A stretch of DNA of 64,000 bases, taken from contig NW_025954966.1 of the NCBI RefSeq assembly GCF_022376445.1, positions 372,001 through 436,000 of the forward strand, given 5' to 3'. Under the pieces are notes generated by a model. It saw nothing but the letters and a program-made list of their open reading frames with translations, had not been told where the DNA came from and ran no database searches. Source of the DNA: Fomitopsis serialis. Lineage: Eukaryota; Basidiomycota; Agaricomycetes; Polyporales; Fomitopsidaceae. Positions within the stretch are counted from its first letter, which is position 1. Each line of letters opens with the position of its first letter. The position numbers were made by a program, and so were the translations under genes. This document shows, piece after piece, positions 32,804 to 45,328 of this stretch.

Positions 32804-35800
32804 CTCAAATCTGTAGTTACTGTCTGCTTCGTCTGGTACGATGTTGCGTCTAGAGTTGAACGCTACCGCGATCCTGAACACGACGATCGCGCGTGGTTGA
32901 AGGCTGACTGAGTCAGGACTGCTCACGGGGTCAGTCTCAATAATATGCCGTCTTCGGCCCGAAGCGCGCAGTCTTGATTTTCTACTGCTTTTCTCAACGC
33001 CTCTGGTCTTCGCACACCGGTTCTCCTTTCTGGATGATAGAGCTTGCCACTCAGGCTGAACACAATGATTGTACACGATCGGTGGAGGTTAATGATCGAG
33101 AAAATCGATCGTGATACGTAAAAATGAATGCCGCGGATCATCCTGCTTGTTGCGCTGCCTTCCGTTGATACAGAGCCAGTACATGGCGTATCTGCAAACC
33201 CGTCTGTCCATTCAGTCGCATACTAAGCAATGCTTTTGGCTGAATCCTGTTGTATCACAACATCTCGAAGGGGTTAGTAGCGTGGTGCTGCGTCGGACCG
33301 GGCATGCGTGGGTGCTTGGATTAATGAAATGGATTCGATCGAGGTCTCACTACTTCACGTCCCGAAGCTACACCATGATTTTGTCATTATTTGCGAAGGA
33401 CGGAGGCAACAATCCACCTAGCCTTGTGCTAGCTGCAATTCCGATCTCAAGTAAGTAGACTATACGGACAACCTCTCACCGCCCTCGGAGGAACAGGTGC
33501 AATCGTTGGCGGATCAGGACCCTTTCACCGGTATGACCGAAAGCATTTGATTCTTGACATCAGTGAACACCTCGGCATCTTGACAGCGATCGCAGCGGGC
33601 GGGCCCCGTCACACTTAAATTGAGACAGTAATTCAATCCGGTTGCTAGGCTCGCACCTTGTAATGGTGCGAAAGGCGTGATATCATGTGGCCGGGTATTT
33701 GGCGAGCCTGTGAGGCTGACTCGCATGTACATTGGCGAGGGATACTTACCAAGATTCGGCAGGTGGGCGCGGCCGGTGTCGTTCTCCTCATGTCGTTGAA
33801 CCTACAAGGTATTCATCGCGATGAAGTCGCACCTGTACGGCAACAAGACGGAGATTCGCTGCGGCCGATCGTTGTGATCACTGATATACACGAATCGTCA
33901 CAGCACGGGGGCCGGGGGGGCGTGACCAGGCGCGACCCTTGTCCCAAGATGATACCTTCCAGCCTTCTCTGGTAGGGAGTGTGTCGCAGCGCTGGCGACA
34001 CGCACTATCCCCATTGCGCCCTATAACCATAACGCTGAAGAACACTATCAATATCAGGGCTTCAGCAGCTGACCTACCCGGCGTGGTCGGTGTGGTATGA
34101 GGATTAGATGTTACACAATCCCAGCTAGCGCTGAGATGTCGAACATCGCCTCGATATGTCCCTGGTCCACGACTGCCTTCTCCGTCCAAATGCTTCCCCA
34201 GACTGGTGGGTCGGTGCAATCCTGGATGATCACACGGCCGACCATGTTTATTGTCTTGAACCACCGACTCGTGCCCTGCTACTCACGCTCAAATTGCACT
34301 ACGGTTACCCTTCCCTCCGCGACTTCCAATGCCGTTTTCTATGAATTTCCTCGTCGTTCTCGAGATCCGTGCGTCGGATCTGTCTTTTGTCTTCGACGCT
34401 ATCCTTACGTTGTCCTCATTATGAGTGCGGACTGATCGCGGTGCGATGTGCCTCTTCAACCTTGATCGCATTACTTTATCTGTGTAGGCACGTCAATGCA
34501 TTGGGTTCTTGTATACACATTTGACTCCACCGCCTTGCTTCCAGCCGGTCTGGACACGGCGGGGTCCATCTAGGACGGCCCATGCCGTCAAAAGTCCCAG
34601 CGAGGCGACCGTTTGATCGGCGTTCAGTAAGAACAGGCTGCTTGTACTCGGAGGTGAACAAGATGGTCTGCATGCATTGACTCTGTCGAAGAGCCCCCGG
34701 CCGGTCAACGAGCATGACGCATAGCTGAGGTGGCCGAATGATAACCACTGGGGCTGAGCTCACTGTGTCAATAGCCTACGGGACTCACACGGCCTCGTTC
34801 CAGCGACTCGGGTGCACTTCTTACTCGGCATCTCATTCGCTGGTATCGGTCTGTGACGATGCTTCACTTGTGCCAACGCCTTGCGGAAATCAGGCGGAAA
34901 TGACCAGCCGACCCCGGAGGCAAATTCATCGAACAGTGAAGCACGGATGCTGCTGCAAACTACTGTGTTTCGTCAGGCCGCGGAATATGTAGCTGACTTG
35001 ACTATCTTGTGCGGCGCGCGGTTACCAATTGCAAGTCTGTTTAAAATCGAAGCCACATGTCCGGATGCCAGCCCCAGCTGGAGAAAGCCGTCGGCGCGGT
35101 CCTGCTGCTATGCAACTCGGCGCAATACGCGCGCCCGGTGATATTACGAGTCAAGTAAAACTCACAGAAGCTGGAGCAGCATGGTAGCAGCAGTCGTCAA
35201 CGTTACGATTAATAACTGTGCGACAAGTGCGTAATGACGGGCGAGCGAGGCGACCAAGAGGCGACGATGGTTGACGACCAGGTCCGACTCGGCCACCGTA
35301 CGATCTACAATCTCGACAGCGCTGATCTTGATGAGCAGACTTGACTATTCGGGCATCTTCGACACGTGGGAAGGTTGGGATTCAGTTGGGATATTCTAAC
35401 CGCATCCTCCTCTCCCGTTTACCACCGAGCCTACGATACATTGTACGAATTGAAATGGTGAGGTACGAAGGCCCTGCGATTATCTCTGTCGTTTGACGTG
35501 CTCATGCGGGTGTAGCAATGCGAGGCTGTGATGAGCCAAGGGTACGCGGTTACCACGTTGCAACGCGACGCCAGAGAATGCGCCGCGTAGTCACACGACG
35601 GTTCCGAGTATCCGGGCAGCGCCGGAGGATGCCTGGATATGGATTCAGGCTCATCGCTATCTCGCACGCTTGCGCTCGAAATATATGCTCAATCAATATT
35701 CTACGACCTCGGAAGCCCAATGTAATTCCACGCCGGCGTCTTAGATACAAATGCAGTCTAGTGCTAGGCGCTGAGGCCACGGAGGAAGGTTTGGTCAGGC

Positions 35801-36109
35801 CTCGCAACCATTTCCACCAATTCATGATCAGAGAATTGATTTCGACTCTGTTTCTCAAAGCGCCTGTCTCAGGTCATTACGAGCGTCCGCACGATCGGGT
35901 CGCCGATTGCCCCTGGGCCGTATTTATACCGTCCCTCCTCATTCGTGGCACACTTTCCTCGCGCCCGACGGCTCAATGACCTCGGGCCTCTCTGGCTCAT
36001 TGCTGTGTACTATTTCTCTTCTCGCCGTCTAATTGCCTCCTTCCACGACTAATCATTCCCATTCCACTAATCCGACAAATAATAACCCGTATGATAATCT
36101 TGTTCCGCT
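32804..36109. other. 3.3 kb gene-poor region upstream of the homeobox gene
   Basis: No gene, RNA or mobile element was recognised. Open frames are short and lack familiar motifs. The part at 32804-33080 may be an extension of the ankyrin gene's first exon. The last 110 bases before 36110 are pyrimidine-rich (TCTCTT, CTCCTTCC tracts), as is common in fungal 5' leaders. The length is unusual for this otherwise dense part of the window. Confidence 0.45.
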
Positions 36110-37849
36110 ATGAGCTTTCCGACAGCAGGATCCTCGTCCACCAACAATCCTTCTGGGCAGCAGCAAAACCAGGGACGGCCAGGTCAGCCCACGACACGTG
36201 CACTTCGCTCGGTTTCACCACACGGCTCCTCTCGAAGGCCATCGCCCACTACCAGCGAACCCGCGTCTGAACAGTGGACCACTGGGGACGCGACGAGACA
36301 GACGACTTGGGAGGAGATGGAGCGCGAGGCTAGTGGCAGGCGAAGGGAGCGCTCCAGTCCTTCTGCGTCATCTTCTCAAGGTGATATGGCCGACAATGAG
36401 GGGGAAGCCGGTCCTAGCCAGCCATCGCAAGCGGCTCCTACCACCTCTCCACCCAAGAAGAAGCGGACAAGGACGCTCACTACTCCTCACCAGTCTGCTG
36501 TACTACACGCACTTCTTGCCCAGGTGAGCTCTGCTACACATGTCGATCTAGAAACGCAGTACCTGATTTCCTCGTCTGTCTAGTCACGCTTCCCGACGAC
36601 TGCCATGCGAGAGGAAGTGGGTCGTGCCATTGGTCTCAGCGCTCGGAAGGTTCAGGTATGTGGACGAAGCACTATCTCTAGACATACGTTCTGACTGAAC
36701 TGTCATAGATTTGGTTCCAGGCGAGTTGACAAGGCCGTCGAAGTATGTCTATACTGACGGAGCTTGCAGAACCAGCGCCAGAAGGCCCGCCGCCCTCGGG
36801 GTCAGCAGAGCGCACCTCTGACACGACCCCCTCAGTTTGGTCCGTTCACCAACGTCCCCCCCGGCCCCAGCAGTGATGCATCCGCCGGCGCCGGTCCTTC
36901 CTCCTCACACGGCCAACCGAGCTTTGCTTCGGGAAGCGGTTCTTCCGCAGGTGTCATCCCTCTTATGCGCGGATCGGGACCCTCGGGCACGCAGTTCTAC
37001 GCCCATCAGGGATCCCATATGTCGCCTCAGTACCCGGGATCTGGCAATCTATCGCAGCTATCTGGACCGGGCATCCCAGGCCCTAGTAGCGCGATGTCGC
37101 CGCACCCCGCCTTGCCGAGCGAATCCCGGGGCGCGCTGCCGTTTCCAGAAGCGCAGCGGGGCATGGCGGCCTTCCCCGGTTCGAGCCCAGTTCAGCTCTT
37201 CCCTCCGCCAAATCCGTTCGGTGCTGACGACCCGTCGCGCGCGCATTTTGCTAGCGCCGGAGGATCCCGTCGCTTTAGCGATGACCCGAGGATGCCGCAT
37301 CGCGTTACGCTGCCCCCGATCGTGGTCGACCCAAGGCAGGATGTTTTGGGCCCGAACCCCACCAACCGCTATCCTCTTTCCTTGCCTCCTGTTGCCCCTC
37401 CCTCATCTACGTCCTCTGCTGTCGGTCTGCGCCGCGCCTCCTACGGCCTTGAGCAGGCAGAATCGCCCTTCGCACATATGCCACCACTCAACATCCCCCC
37501 GCCGTTCACGCTGGAGCCGCAACCGCAATGGGACGACCCCGCATTTTCGCCCTTCTCTCGTCCGGGGTCATCGTCACGTCCCCCTAGCTCGTATGCCCTT
37601 CCACCTTCGATGACTCTATCACTACCGCCAGTGGAGGCCATAACGACACGTTCGAGCGAGACGCTTCCACCCATACTACCTAACAGACGCGCTGAGGGCG
37701 TCGAGGGCGTCCACCGCACCTCGACGCCTCTCCCGCTTCGCAGCCGACCATATCACCCGCGTCTTAGGGAACCCCCTTCTCGCTCGGACACCCCCCGAGC
37801 GGGCGCAAGTTCCCGCCATCCCGACGAAACCACACACCCCAGTCGTTGA
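36110..37849 (+). CDS. Homeodomain transcription factor
   Basis: Four exons (36110-36523, 36584-36655, 36709-36720, 36770-37849) give 525 residues in exact frame. The homeodomain lies at about residues 125-185: KKKRTRTLTTPHQSAVLHAL, then SRFPTTAMREEVGRAIGLSA, RKVQIWFQNQRQKARR. The length is that of a typical 60-residue homeodomain without a TALE insertion, and the recognition helix WFQNQR is complete, so DNA binding is expected. The flanks are Ser/Pro/Gln-rich and disordered; the C-terminal 360 residues look like an activation or repression region. It differs from mating-type HD1/HD2 proteins and is more like general fungal homeobox regulators. Exon 3 has only 12 bases (IWFQ) and is followed by a GC donor (CAG/GCGAGT). 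Confidence 0.88.
36709..36720 (+). other. 12-base micro-exon encoding IWFQ of the homeodomain, followed by a GC-AG intron
   Basis: CATAG precedes ATTTGGTTCCAG and GCGAGT follows it. The next acceptor (CTTGCAG at 36769) opens AACCAGCGCCAG. Only this splice restores WFQNQRQKARR, the invariant recognition helix of homeodomains, so the exon is well supported by protein logic. Confidence 0.85.
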
Positions 37850-38243
37850 CCTATCTTGACACAGCTGGCCCCTCGTTATATCTCGACCACGACCTATCTT
37901 TCAACGTCGCTTACGAACTCCACCACGTATTGTCAAGGCGCAAACTCATCTGCGTACCTACCAACGTCTAATCGCTCTTTGTCTCCAACTGATCTGCTCC
38001 CTACTATCGTCTAATCGCTCTTTGTTTCAATTAGTGTCACCATCACCCTACGACTATGTCACGCTTAATCCGATCTTTACGCATAGGTAATCTATAGCTC
38101 CTAGACTATCTGACCCTTCCGAAGCTTACGTGGGCGAGATATTTGCCCATTCTACGATAATTCATTCATTCACCGAACGCATGCTACAAGTAGGCCCCCA
38201 CAATACATAATGTTACTCAAGGTGTCTATACTTTGAGACTCCA
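37850..38243. other. Convergent intergenic spacer with a short direct repeat
   Basis: It separates the 3' ends of the homeobox gene and the RING gene. The word CGTCTAATCGCTCTTTGT occurs twice (about 37967 and 38009), with related flanks. No gene was seen. Confidence 0.5.
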
Positions 38244-41200
38244 TTACATGCGTACGGCGGAAGATCCACGTCGTTCTGCCAGCCTGCTTCTCAACAGCTC
38301 CTCCTGTGAGAGCGCCTCGTTCCCATCCCCATCGCCATGCATCGAGGTGGCATTGATACCTGCGGTGAGGCCCCCTTCAGTGCCACATACAGCAGTCTTC
38401 CTCGCAGCCGCAAGACGCATCCGCAGCTGTGCCTGGGTACGAAGTATGGCCTCCCTCTCGGCGGCCCGTTCTGCCGAATTGTGTGACTGACCATTGACTA
38501 CCCCGCGCTCCTCCGTCGCAATAGAGTCGGATGCATTGCGGGCTGATGAAACGTGGCCAGTAGCACGGCGCAAATCGTCAGGCGTAGCTGCCGTGCTCTG
38601 GGAGTGATTTCGTCTCTCAGCCTCCAGCTTGCTCAACAACAGTGCGCGCAGAGCACTAGATGCTGGGGGTATAGGCTCGTCTGCAGAGCGCAGACGATCA
38701 GCGTAAACTCTATTAAGACACAAGCATAGATGAGAGTGTTTCCACGCTCATCATCACGCCGCTGTAGAACTCACCTATGTGATTAGAAGCTGACCCGACT
38801 TCATAAGGCACGGAGCGCCGCATTTCCGCCTCAGTGACAGGAGAAGCTTGCAATCGTGGAGATGCCAGAGGTGGAGAACGTACCGCAACGTCGTGTTGGG
38901 GTTGCTCTGCGTACCCGTCAGAAGAACTTCGCACGATCTCCTCAGCAGGTAGGACCAGAGCTGGATCAGACAGCCGCTCGAGCAGAGAAGAACGGCCTGT
39001 GTGGGTAGGATTGAGAAGCTCGTTACGTTTGGCGGCTCCGCCAACTCCACGAGAAGGAACAGCCGACGACGACGTCCCTGCTTTAGTCGATCCATGGTCA
39101 GGACTAGGGCGTATAGACAGGTGCGCCTGCACAGACTCCAGTAGATTGCGAGTCCTTGTGCGTGCTGGGGCATTCCGCCGTGTCTCTCCGGTAATGGGAC
39201 CCGAGGGACGTGCAGTCTCGGTCAGCGAGTCAGGTCGTTTGCCCTGTGCGGCATCATCGGTAATGCGACGTGTCATCTCGCTTTGTCCATGAGTGTGATC
39301 GGGTGGAATCCCCGGCCTCGAAGACCGAGGGGAAAGCACTGAGTGAAGAAGGGTGGGGGGAAGCGGAGAACCAGTTCGACCCTCCCTCTCCATTCCATTA
39401 GGACCCACGTCTAGTTCGACGTAACGAGGGGAAGGGTCTTGACTTTGACGCTCCCTGTTGCCATCTGCAGCATTACGGTTGGAGTGGTCTCCGCGTGTCG
39501 TAGTTGCATGATCGCCGGGATCAACAAGAGGGCCTTTACCCTTCGGCGTACTATACGTCCTGCCGGATGAGAATTCTCTCCCTCTTTGATGCACTACCAT
39601 ACTCGACTCTGCAACGCGATTGCGGTAATGCGATCTGGCGCTGTCTTCTTCATCTCTGTTCCCCCGCAGATCGGCCTGAGTGGGCGGCTCGGACGGCCAA
39701 GAGTTCTCGCGGCGAGAGTGAGGTGTACGTCCGTCGTTCGGGAGCCGTGGGGTAGATGCAGCATGTGACCGACTACTACGGCGAGGGGATAAAGGCGAGG
39801 GAGAACGTGGACGGCGGGAGGGTCCGTGTGGCGAGGAACTAGGCGATGGAGGCGAGCGAGAGGTCGAGACAGAACGAGACCGAGACCTCCACCGTCGGCT
39901 ACGCTGCGGCAGTGAAGGCGACGGTACATCTGGGGGCACATCGTACTATGCAATGTGAAAGAGAATGTACGTGTGAGAGACGAGTCTGGCAGTCAAACAC
40001 GCAAAGGGCAATTCACCTGCACGACTTCATCATATCGGGCTAGATCACGGTACGGGGAGCGGAGGTAGCTATACAGTTCTGGAAAATTGCGGTCAGAGAC
40101 TTCTCGCGATAACGAACAATAGGATAATGGCGAACGTGATGCACTGCATGCAGGCGGGAGTACTGCAGGCTAACAAAGCCCGAGCAGCCATCAATCAATT
40201 GGCACGAATTTGTCATGAGAATCCAGGTGATTCCGCAAGAAGAGCAAAACACCGTGTACAATCGAAGTCGGGGACTAAAGGAGACTCACCATGAGCGAAA
40301 TGTTCGGCATTCACGCGTTCTCCTCCGCTATCCATGTCAAGAAATTCGGCGAGAAGCCGCACGGCTGGCTCCGAACGAATGTCGAGCGACTTCATCAGCG
40401 ACAGCGTAAAGGTCGTCAAGAACTACGTGGCCGCCGCATTGCCACACAAAACACCGAGGACACGAGGGGGGAATGGGTCGGACGCGAAGTCGGGAAGATT
40501 AAAGTTCATTGCGAGACGCCATGATGAGGGACAATCCGCAGAGCAGACGTGGTAAGGAAGCAAAGAAGCCGAGGACACTTTTGAGGCGGAAGAAGACGCA
40601 AGTGCGAGCGTAATAGGCGTGCCCGATATCATATGAGCATTGGAGCCGCAAGCGTCAAGCATACCACGACAATGGTGGAGCATCACGGAGGTCGATATGG
40701 CCAGTGACAGAGACCCGCACAACGTTTCAAATAGCGTGGATGGTCCGAAAAGCAGTCGAAAGCCAAAAAGGACAAGCGACAAGTCAGCTCCTCTTCTTCA
40801 GTGATGCACCCACGTCTTCCGTCACGAAGAAGTCTGAGTGCACGCTACCATGAAAGGGCACTGACCTCAACGTCGAGACCAACCCATACTCGAAGCTCAC
40901 GTCGCAAGAACACAGTAGCTCGACTGATCAGGTCCTGCGACGCCGAAAATTGAGCTGGTGTTGGGAACGGGCGGTAGCGCGTGTACGGATTTGAGGCGAC
41001 ATGCTGTAAACGTTTGTCAACACAGGAACGGTCGAATCATGTCTCCAGCAAGTAAATAAGCCAGTGTGATGTCGAATAGTGGGCCATCATGACTGACCGC
41101 CAGGTCTGCCGGACCACCGGTGACACAGGCAAATAAGGACTGTAGATCCCCTGCCCTGAAGCTCGACAGGACTGACCCCATCGTCTTGGTAACTGAGAAG

Positions 41201-42011
41201 CTACATGTGCATGCGACCATCTATGTCGCATCGTGGAGCTTACAACTGAATCAGGTACATGGGTGCCATAGAAATATCCAGCGGCTGAGATCAGATGAGG
41301 CATTACGGCGCACGTCGGAATATCAAGGCGGTCGCTTCTGCCGATACACCATGCTTTGTGAGCCGGATTAGAAAGCGACATACCTTGGCGTATAGATGGT
41401 GTCGATATACCCATCTGCGCTGTTCAATAGCTCGCTCAAGCACGTCTGCTTCATCCTGGGCCTCGCGCTGTCGTCGGCCCCACTCGCGTTCACGTCTTGT
41501 CCGGGCGCGTCTACGAGCATCCCGTTGTGCGGCAGCGGCAGCGCTCTGCGGACGAGGCGACGTGCGCAACGCCGTGAGATAATGTTTCTGGTAGTCATAC
41601 CTCGAGCGTATGTGGTGGATTAGGTAGTCTCCGGTTGATTGAGAGCACAGCGGGCACCTGCGCGACTGGTCTAAACATGTGGATAGTCAGTCAGTCAGGT
41701 TGCGATGTTAATAGCCGGCGTATTGGTAGCATTGGCATAATAAATGCGAAAAAAGGCTCACCGGTCCAGATGAGCAAACATTCAAAACAAAACTCATGAG
41801 AGCAAGTTGGTACGACGGTGCGGTCCACGAAAGGCTGTAGGCAGATACTGCAGTGTTCCTCGTCGACGATCTCATCCCCCTCATGATGAGGTGTGTTTTC
41901 TCCTCCAGGTGGTGATATTTCAACCACACTCGGCGACCGTGAAGGAGACGGTGACTCTAGTTTCACCCGTTTTGCCGGTGGACCCGAGCCGCCTGTCCTC
42001 ATTGAAGACAT
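38244..42011 (-). CDS. TOPORS-type RING E3 ligase with long SR-rich tail
   Basis: Seven exons (42011-41762, 41668-41384, 41003-40866, 40422-40290, 40078-40017, 39945-38775, 38707-38244) give about 834 residues. The RING lies near residues 50-95: CSICLQPFVDRTVVPTC, SHEFCFECLLIW and, in exon 2, CPLC. It is followed by YLIHHIRSRYDYQKHYLTAL, a TOPORS/ICP0-type signature, a charged coiled coil (RREREWGRRQREAQDEADVL), NPYTRYRPFPTPAQFSAS, FLTTFTLSLMKSLDIR and HELYSYLRSPYRDLARYDEV. The C-terminal half is Ser/Arg/Pro-rich and disordered. TOPORS proteins act as nuclear ubiquitin and SUMO ligases; this is inferred by family. The frame breaks just after CPLC (about 41645), requiring two extra bases or one fewer. 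Introns 3 (443 bases) and 4 (211 bases) are far longer than others here. Confidence 0.85.
40423..40865 (-). other. Unusually long intron (443 bases) in the RING ligase gene
   Basis: Protein logic joins RVWVGLDVE directly to FLTTFTLSLMK with a GTCAGT donor and ACGTAG acceptor. The intervening 443 bases contrast with 40-70 base introns in all neighbouring genes. A 119-codon open frame inside shows no family motif and is judged non-coding. Confidence 0.6.
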
Positions 42012-42282
42012 CCGAAGATAAGCAGTGTGGTGTGCTGAGACAGAGAGACCATTTGTTCAGTTGTAATCTCAGCAGCTTTAACAACGAGCTCAACGTCGCT
42101 AGAAAGTCGGAATCTCGCAACCAGAAATTCGAGCGAGTGAGCGCAGACAAAGTGCCACCGCGAACGCCAAAACCGACGCAGGCAGTCGAGAGCCTCGTGG
42201 TGCGTGGGAAATAAGTCTAGCGGCGCTTGCGGCCCGCCACCCGGCGCTGGGACCCTCGCTCACCTCTCTGTCTGCAACCACG
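42012..42282. promoter_or_regulatory. Bidirectional promoter region, RING ligase / phosphatase
   Basis: Only 271 bases separate the two divergent start codons, so both promoters must share this interval. No TATA box or named factor site is obvious. Confidence 0.5.
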
Positions 42283-43292
42283 ATGACTTCTAGATTGCCC
42301 AAGCTCGTTTCATTTGATCTCGAGTACGTGTAATGTCAATTCCTGATCGTATTCAAGGTTGAACTGAACACCCACATGGTCAACTTACCACCAGCACAGC
42401 TACACGCTCTGGGATCTGTGGATAGACACCCATGTTTCTCGTGCGTCGTACACGAGACATCACCGTGTGAAGCCCACTGATCTCTGTTTTCGAGATAGCC
42501 CCACTGCGCCGTGACGGCGATGCCGTGAACAGCGTCCGCGATAGGTGCGCAGCATTCATCCATCCATTCAAAACAGCGGACTAAACACGGATGCAGATAT
42601 AATCATGAGATTGCATTTTACCGCGACGTCCCCGAGATTCTGCATCGCCTGCGTGCCGCCGGCGTAATGATTGCGGCTTGCTCGCGTACAGGAGCGCCTC
42701 CCCTGTGGGTGCACGTCCATTATGTGTCTCTTGTCGTCGGTCTGACGTACTTACCACGGCAGCGCTCGCCAAGCTCTGTCTTTGCTGTTGGTCCCCCCGA
42801 AAGCCGGTGACAAGCACGCATCCCCAACTCCCGCCATCAAGTTCTTTGATCAACAAGAGATCTATCCAGGTAAGTCGATTAGCTTGGTAGAGCCGTGACA
42901 CGCAGTCCTGGCACCAGTGTCATTCCTACCAACGATATGACATTTAGGATCGAAGATCGCGCACTTCAAGAAACTGCACCAGAAGACGGGTTTGCCATAC
43001 TCTGAAATGGTAGCTAGCTTGTCTCCTGGTGCATCGCATCTCTGACGTGTCCTGCTTCTCTTGACATAGTTGTTCTTTGATGATGAGAGCAGGAACAAAG
43101 AGGTCGAGTCATTAGGTATGTTGAGATCTAAGAAAAGTGTCCAGCTGACTTTACGATCCTTAAGGTGTTACATTCTGTCTGGTTCCCAGTGGGCTCAGCG
43201 AGCGTGTGTTCCAACACGGATTGGATTTGTGGAGGAAGCGTCACCCCGCAGAGGTCATTGAAGACGCTGCAGGTACAGCAGAGGAGGATTGA
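42283..43292 (+). CDS. Magnesium-dependent phosphatase 1 (MDP-1, HAD superfamily)
   Basis: Eight short exons (42283-42323, 42400-42440, 42499-42544, 42597-42704, 42763-42869, 42948-43009, 43070-43115, 43165-43292) give 192 residues, close to the family norm, in perfect frame. HAD motif I reads FDLDYTLW, with the nucleophile aspartate and DxD (split by intron 1). The substrate-side region PPLRRDGDAVNSVRDR follows, then FYRDVPEILHRLRAAGVMIA ending ACSRT (motif II), KIAHFKKLHQKTGLPY with the motif III lysine, and LFFDDESRN (motif IV acidic pair). MDP-1 enzymes are cytosolic and dephosphorylate protein phosphotyrosine and phosphorylated sugars; the physiological substrate here is unknown. All catalytic residues look intact. 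Confidence 0.9.
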
Positions 43293-45328
43293 TTGTACTA
43301 TTCCATGAACGGCGAATCACTCCAGGACTTACGCATACCATAGACGGGGGGATTGGTACGAAAGCTGTACACTCTGCATACTCCTTGGAACGCGTGGCAC
43401 TGCATTCCTTGCCCCACTCCGCCTGGCCCCAAAGAGCAATACGTATCGGTCCTGGCGCCTGGTTATCCTCGATATAGTCGGCTTCTGTCCCAGGTATGTG
43501 TGTGCCTTCGTATTGGTTTCGCAATGTTGTTTGTCCAAACCCATGCAAGGTGCTGTTGGATCTGACCGTCAGATTTGCGCTGCAGTGCTGACCTCTTTGT
43601 CATATTTGTCGTTGATGATCATCCCCTGTATCAGTGCTACGGGAAAAGTACATCCTTCTTCGCCTCAAAAATTGCAGGAGAGCGGTCTCAACAGGCGTAC
43701 AACCTCGCTTCGACTACATCCTAGAGGCGATACCCGATGCTTCGCCACGATACTTGTGCATTGCCCGCGACAGCTCAATTGTGGCACAGGTATATGTCAG
43801 TTCATATTCTACATAGCGGTTTTGATCCACTTGCTCAACCATCTCGCCGACTGTTCCCCGAGCCCCCATCAAACGTAGACGGGTAGACTGTGTATAGGTG
43901 GCGCGGACTGGCGTTTCAGATGTGCATCCGTCCGGCGCAGGCTGCTCTTAGCCCTTCCACTAGCTACGAGCATTCACCACTCACTGTCCTAGGGCACACA
44001 CGGCGTCGAGGCGTCGAGGCTATGCGCCCGATGCTCCCCAATTTCATTCCTCTGCGGTTCGGAACGTTCGGAAGACCACGGAGACGGGCCCCGCACTGTT
44101 TGCGCACAGCTACAGTGTCGCAGCAGTTGTTCTAGGTCCAAGTGTCAGGAATGGGCTGCCGAGCTTCCTCGTCCGTGTCCGTGTGGCTCAGGTGCCATAT
44201 AGCGTTTCGACGCCACCGACACGCAGTTGACTAGCGTGGGGTACTGGGTGCAGATCGAGGTGCTACGTCCGGGCGGGACAATAGAGCGGATGCCACACAT
44301 CTCTGGGGTACGTGCGCGGCGTGCGCTTATGTTACTGAAAGGGGCTTGCTCAGGCTCTCCGGCAGGGGAGGCAAATCCTCAATGAGACCGAACACAGCAT
44401 ATGCCACTCAGGCCAGTGAAGCCACTATTCGTCTCTACTGCTGCCGGCATGCAGGTTCTCCATTGTGCTTACTCTGCCTGAGCCATCTTCGCTCTGCGTT
44501 GCTACTGACCTTGGAACGTCCAGCGGCGCCTTCGGATTATGGAGGCCATCTGTCCGGGCGTGCAGACACGTTTGTGGACACCCCCTGGTCAGGCCTTTCT
44601 TGGGCTCTTCGCACCTCCGAGGCGACTCGGGGTCCGTCTGTGACCTTCCATGATGTGATCAGCTGGATGTTTGTTTGCAAGGATGAAAAGGTGAGTCTCT
44701 TGGGTATACGCGAGATGATCAACCGCATCGTATTGCCTCTGTAGAGCCTCCGCAGACCTCAGTGGACGACTTCTTTTCGAAGACCTCCGCAGTGCCACAC
44801 GAGTGGCGGAATGATAGGTGTTTGTTCATGCACCGTGCACATGCGCGCATGGGATTATCTCTATGAGAGAAGGCGCAGGCCTGTCAGATGTCTCCTTCGT
44901 GCGGTTCAACTTTGTCAGGAACATACAAAAGACCTGATAATGAGCTAACCAAACCCAGCCTCGATGCAGGATGGAAGAGTGCGGTCGGGCTACGCCCACA
45001 ATTCTTAGTACCACTGCTACCTGATGGGATACGATGGCAACTACCATAGGCGTCGATGAGCAGGATGTTCAATATAAACAAGGCCTGTTGCGGCGATGCT
45101 GTGCTCCGCAAATAGTACGGCGGGAATTGTGCCGAGAGACTTGTGAGAGGCCGATGGCATGATCCACGTTGTTTTGGCGCGTCTGTGGCGGGGACACCGG
45201 GTCGCTCAAGCGCTCGGCCGCAGCTACTCAACAAAGCGGCGGAAATCGACTTTCTCATCGCCTGCCAGCTGTACATAAACGTCCGGCTCTCCTTGTGTTT
45301 GGTTCATGCACCCTCCTTATAATCGCCC
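43293..45328. other. Unresolved region, possible unrecognised or decayed plus-strand gene
   Basis: Several plus-strand frames look mildly coding between 43300 and 44750: LYTLHTPWNAWHCIPCPTPP, VQPRFDYILEAIPDASPRYL, and SVTFHDVISWMFVCKDEKVS near 44640. They have plausible GT donors between them, but they could not be linked into one model and match no family I know. The rest appears non-coding. Confidence 0.25.

Noticed and set aside
36110..37849. Mating-type A locus homeodomain gene (HD1/HD2)
   Set aside because: The homeodomain is the ordinary 60-residue type with a long disordered C-terminus. There is no divergently paired partner and no MIP gene nearby.
40423..40782. 119-codon minus-strand frame inside the RING ligase gene
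   Set aside because: It falls in the intron that must be removed to join conserved exons and shows no family resemblance.
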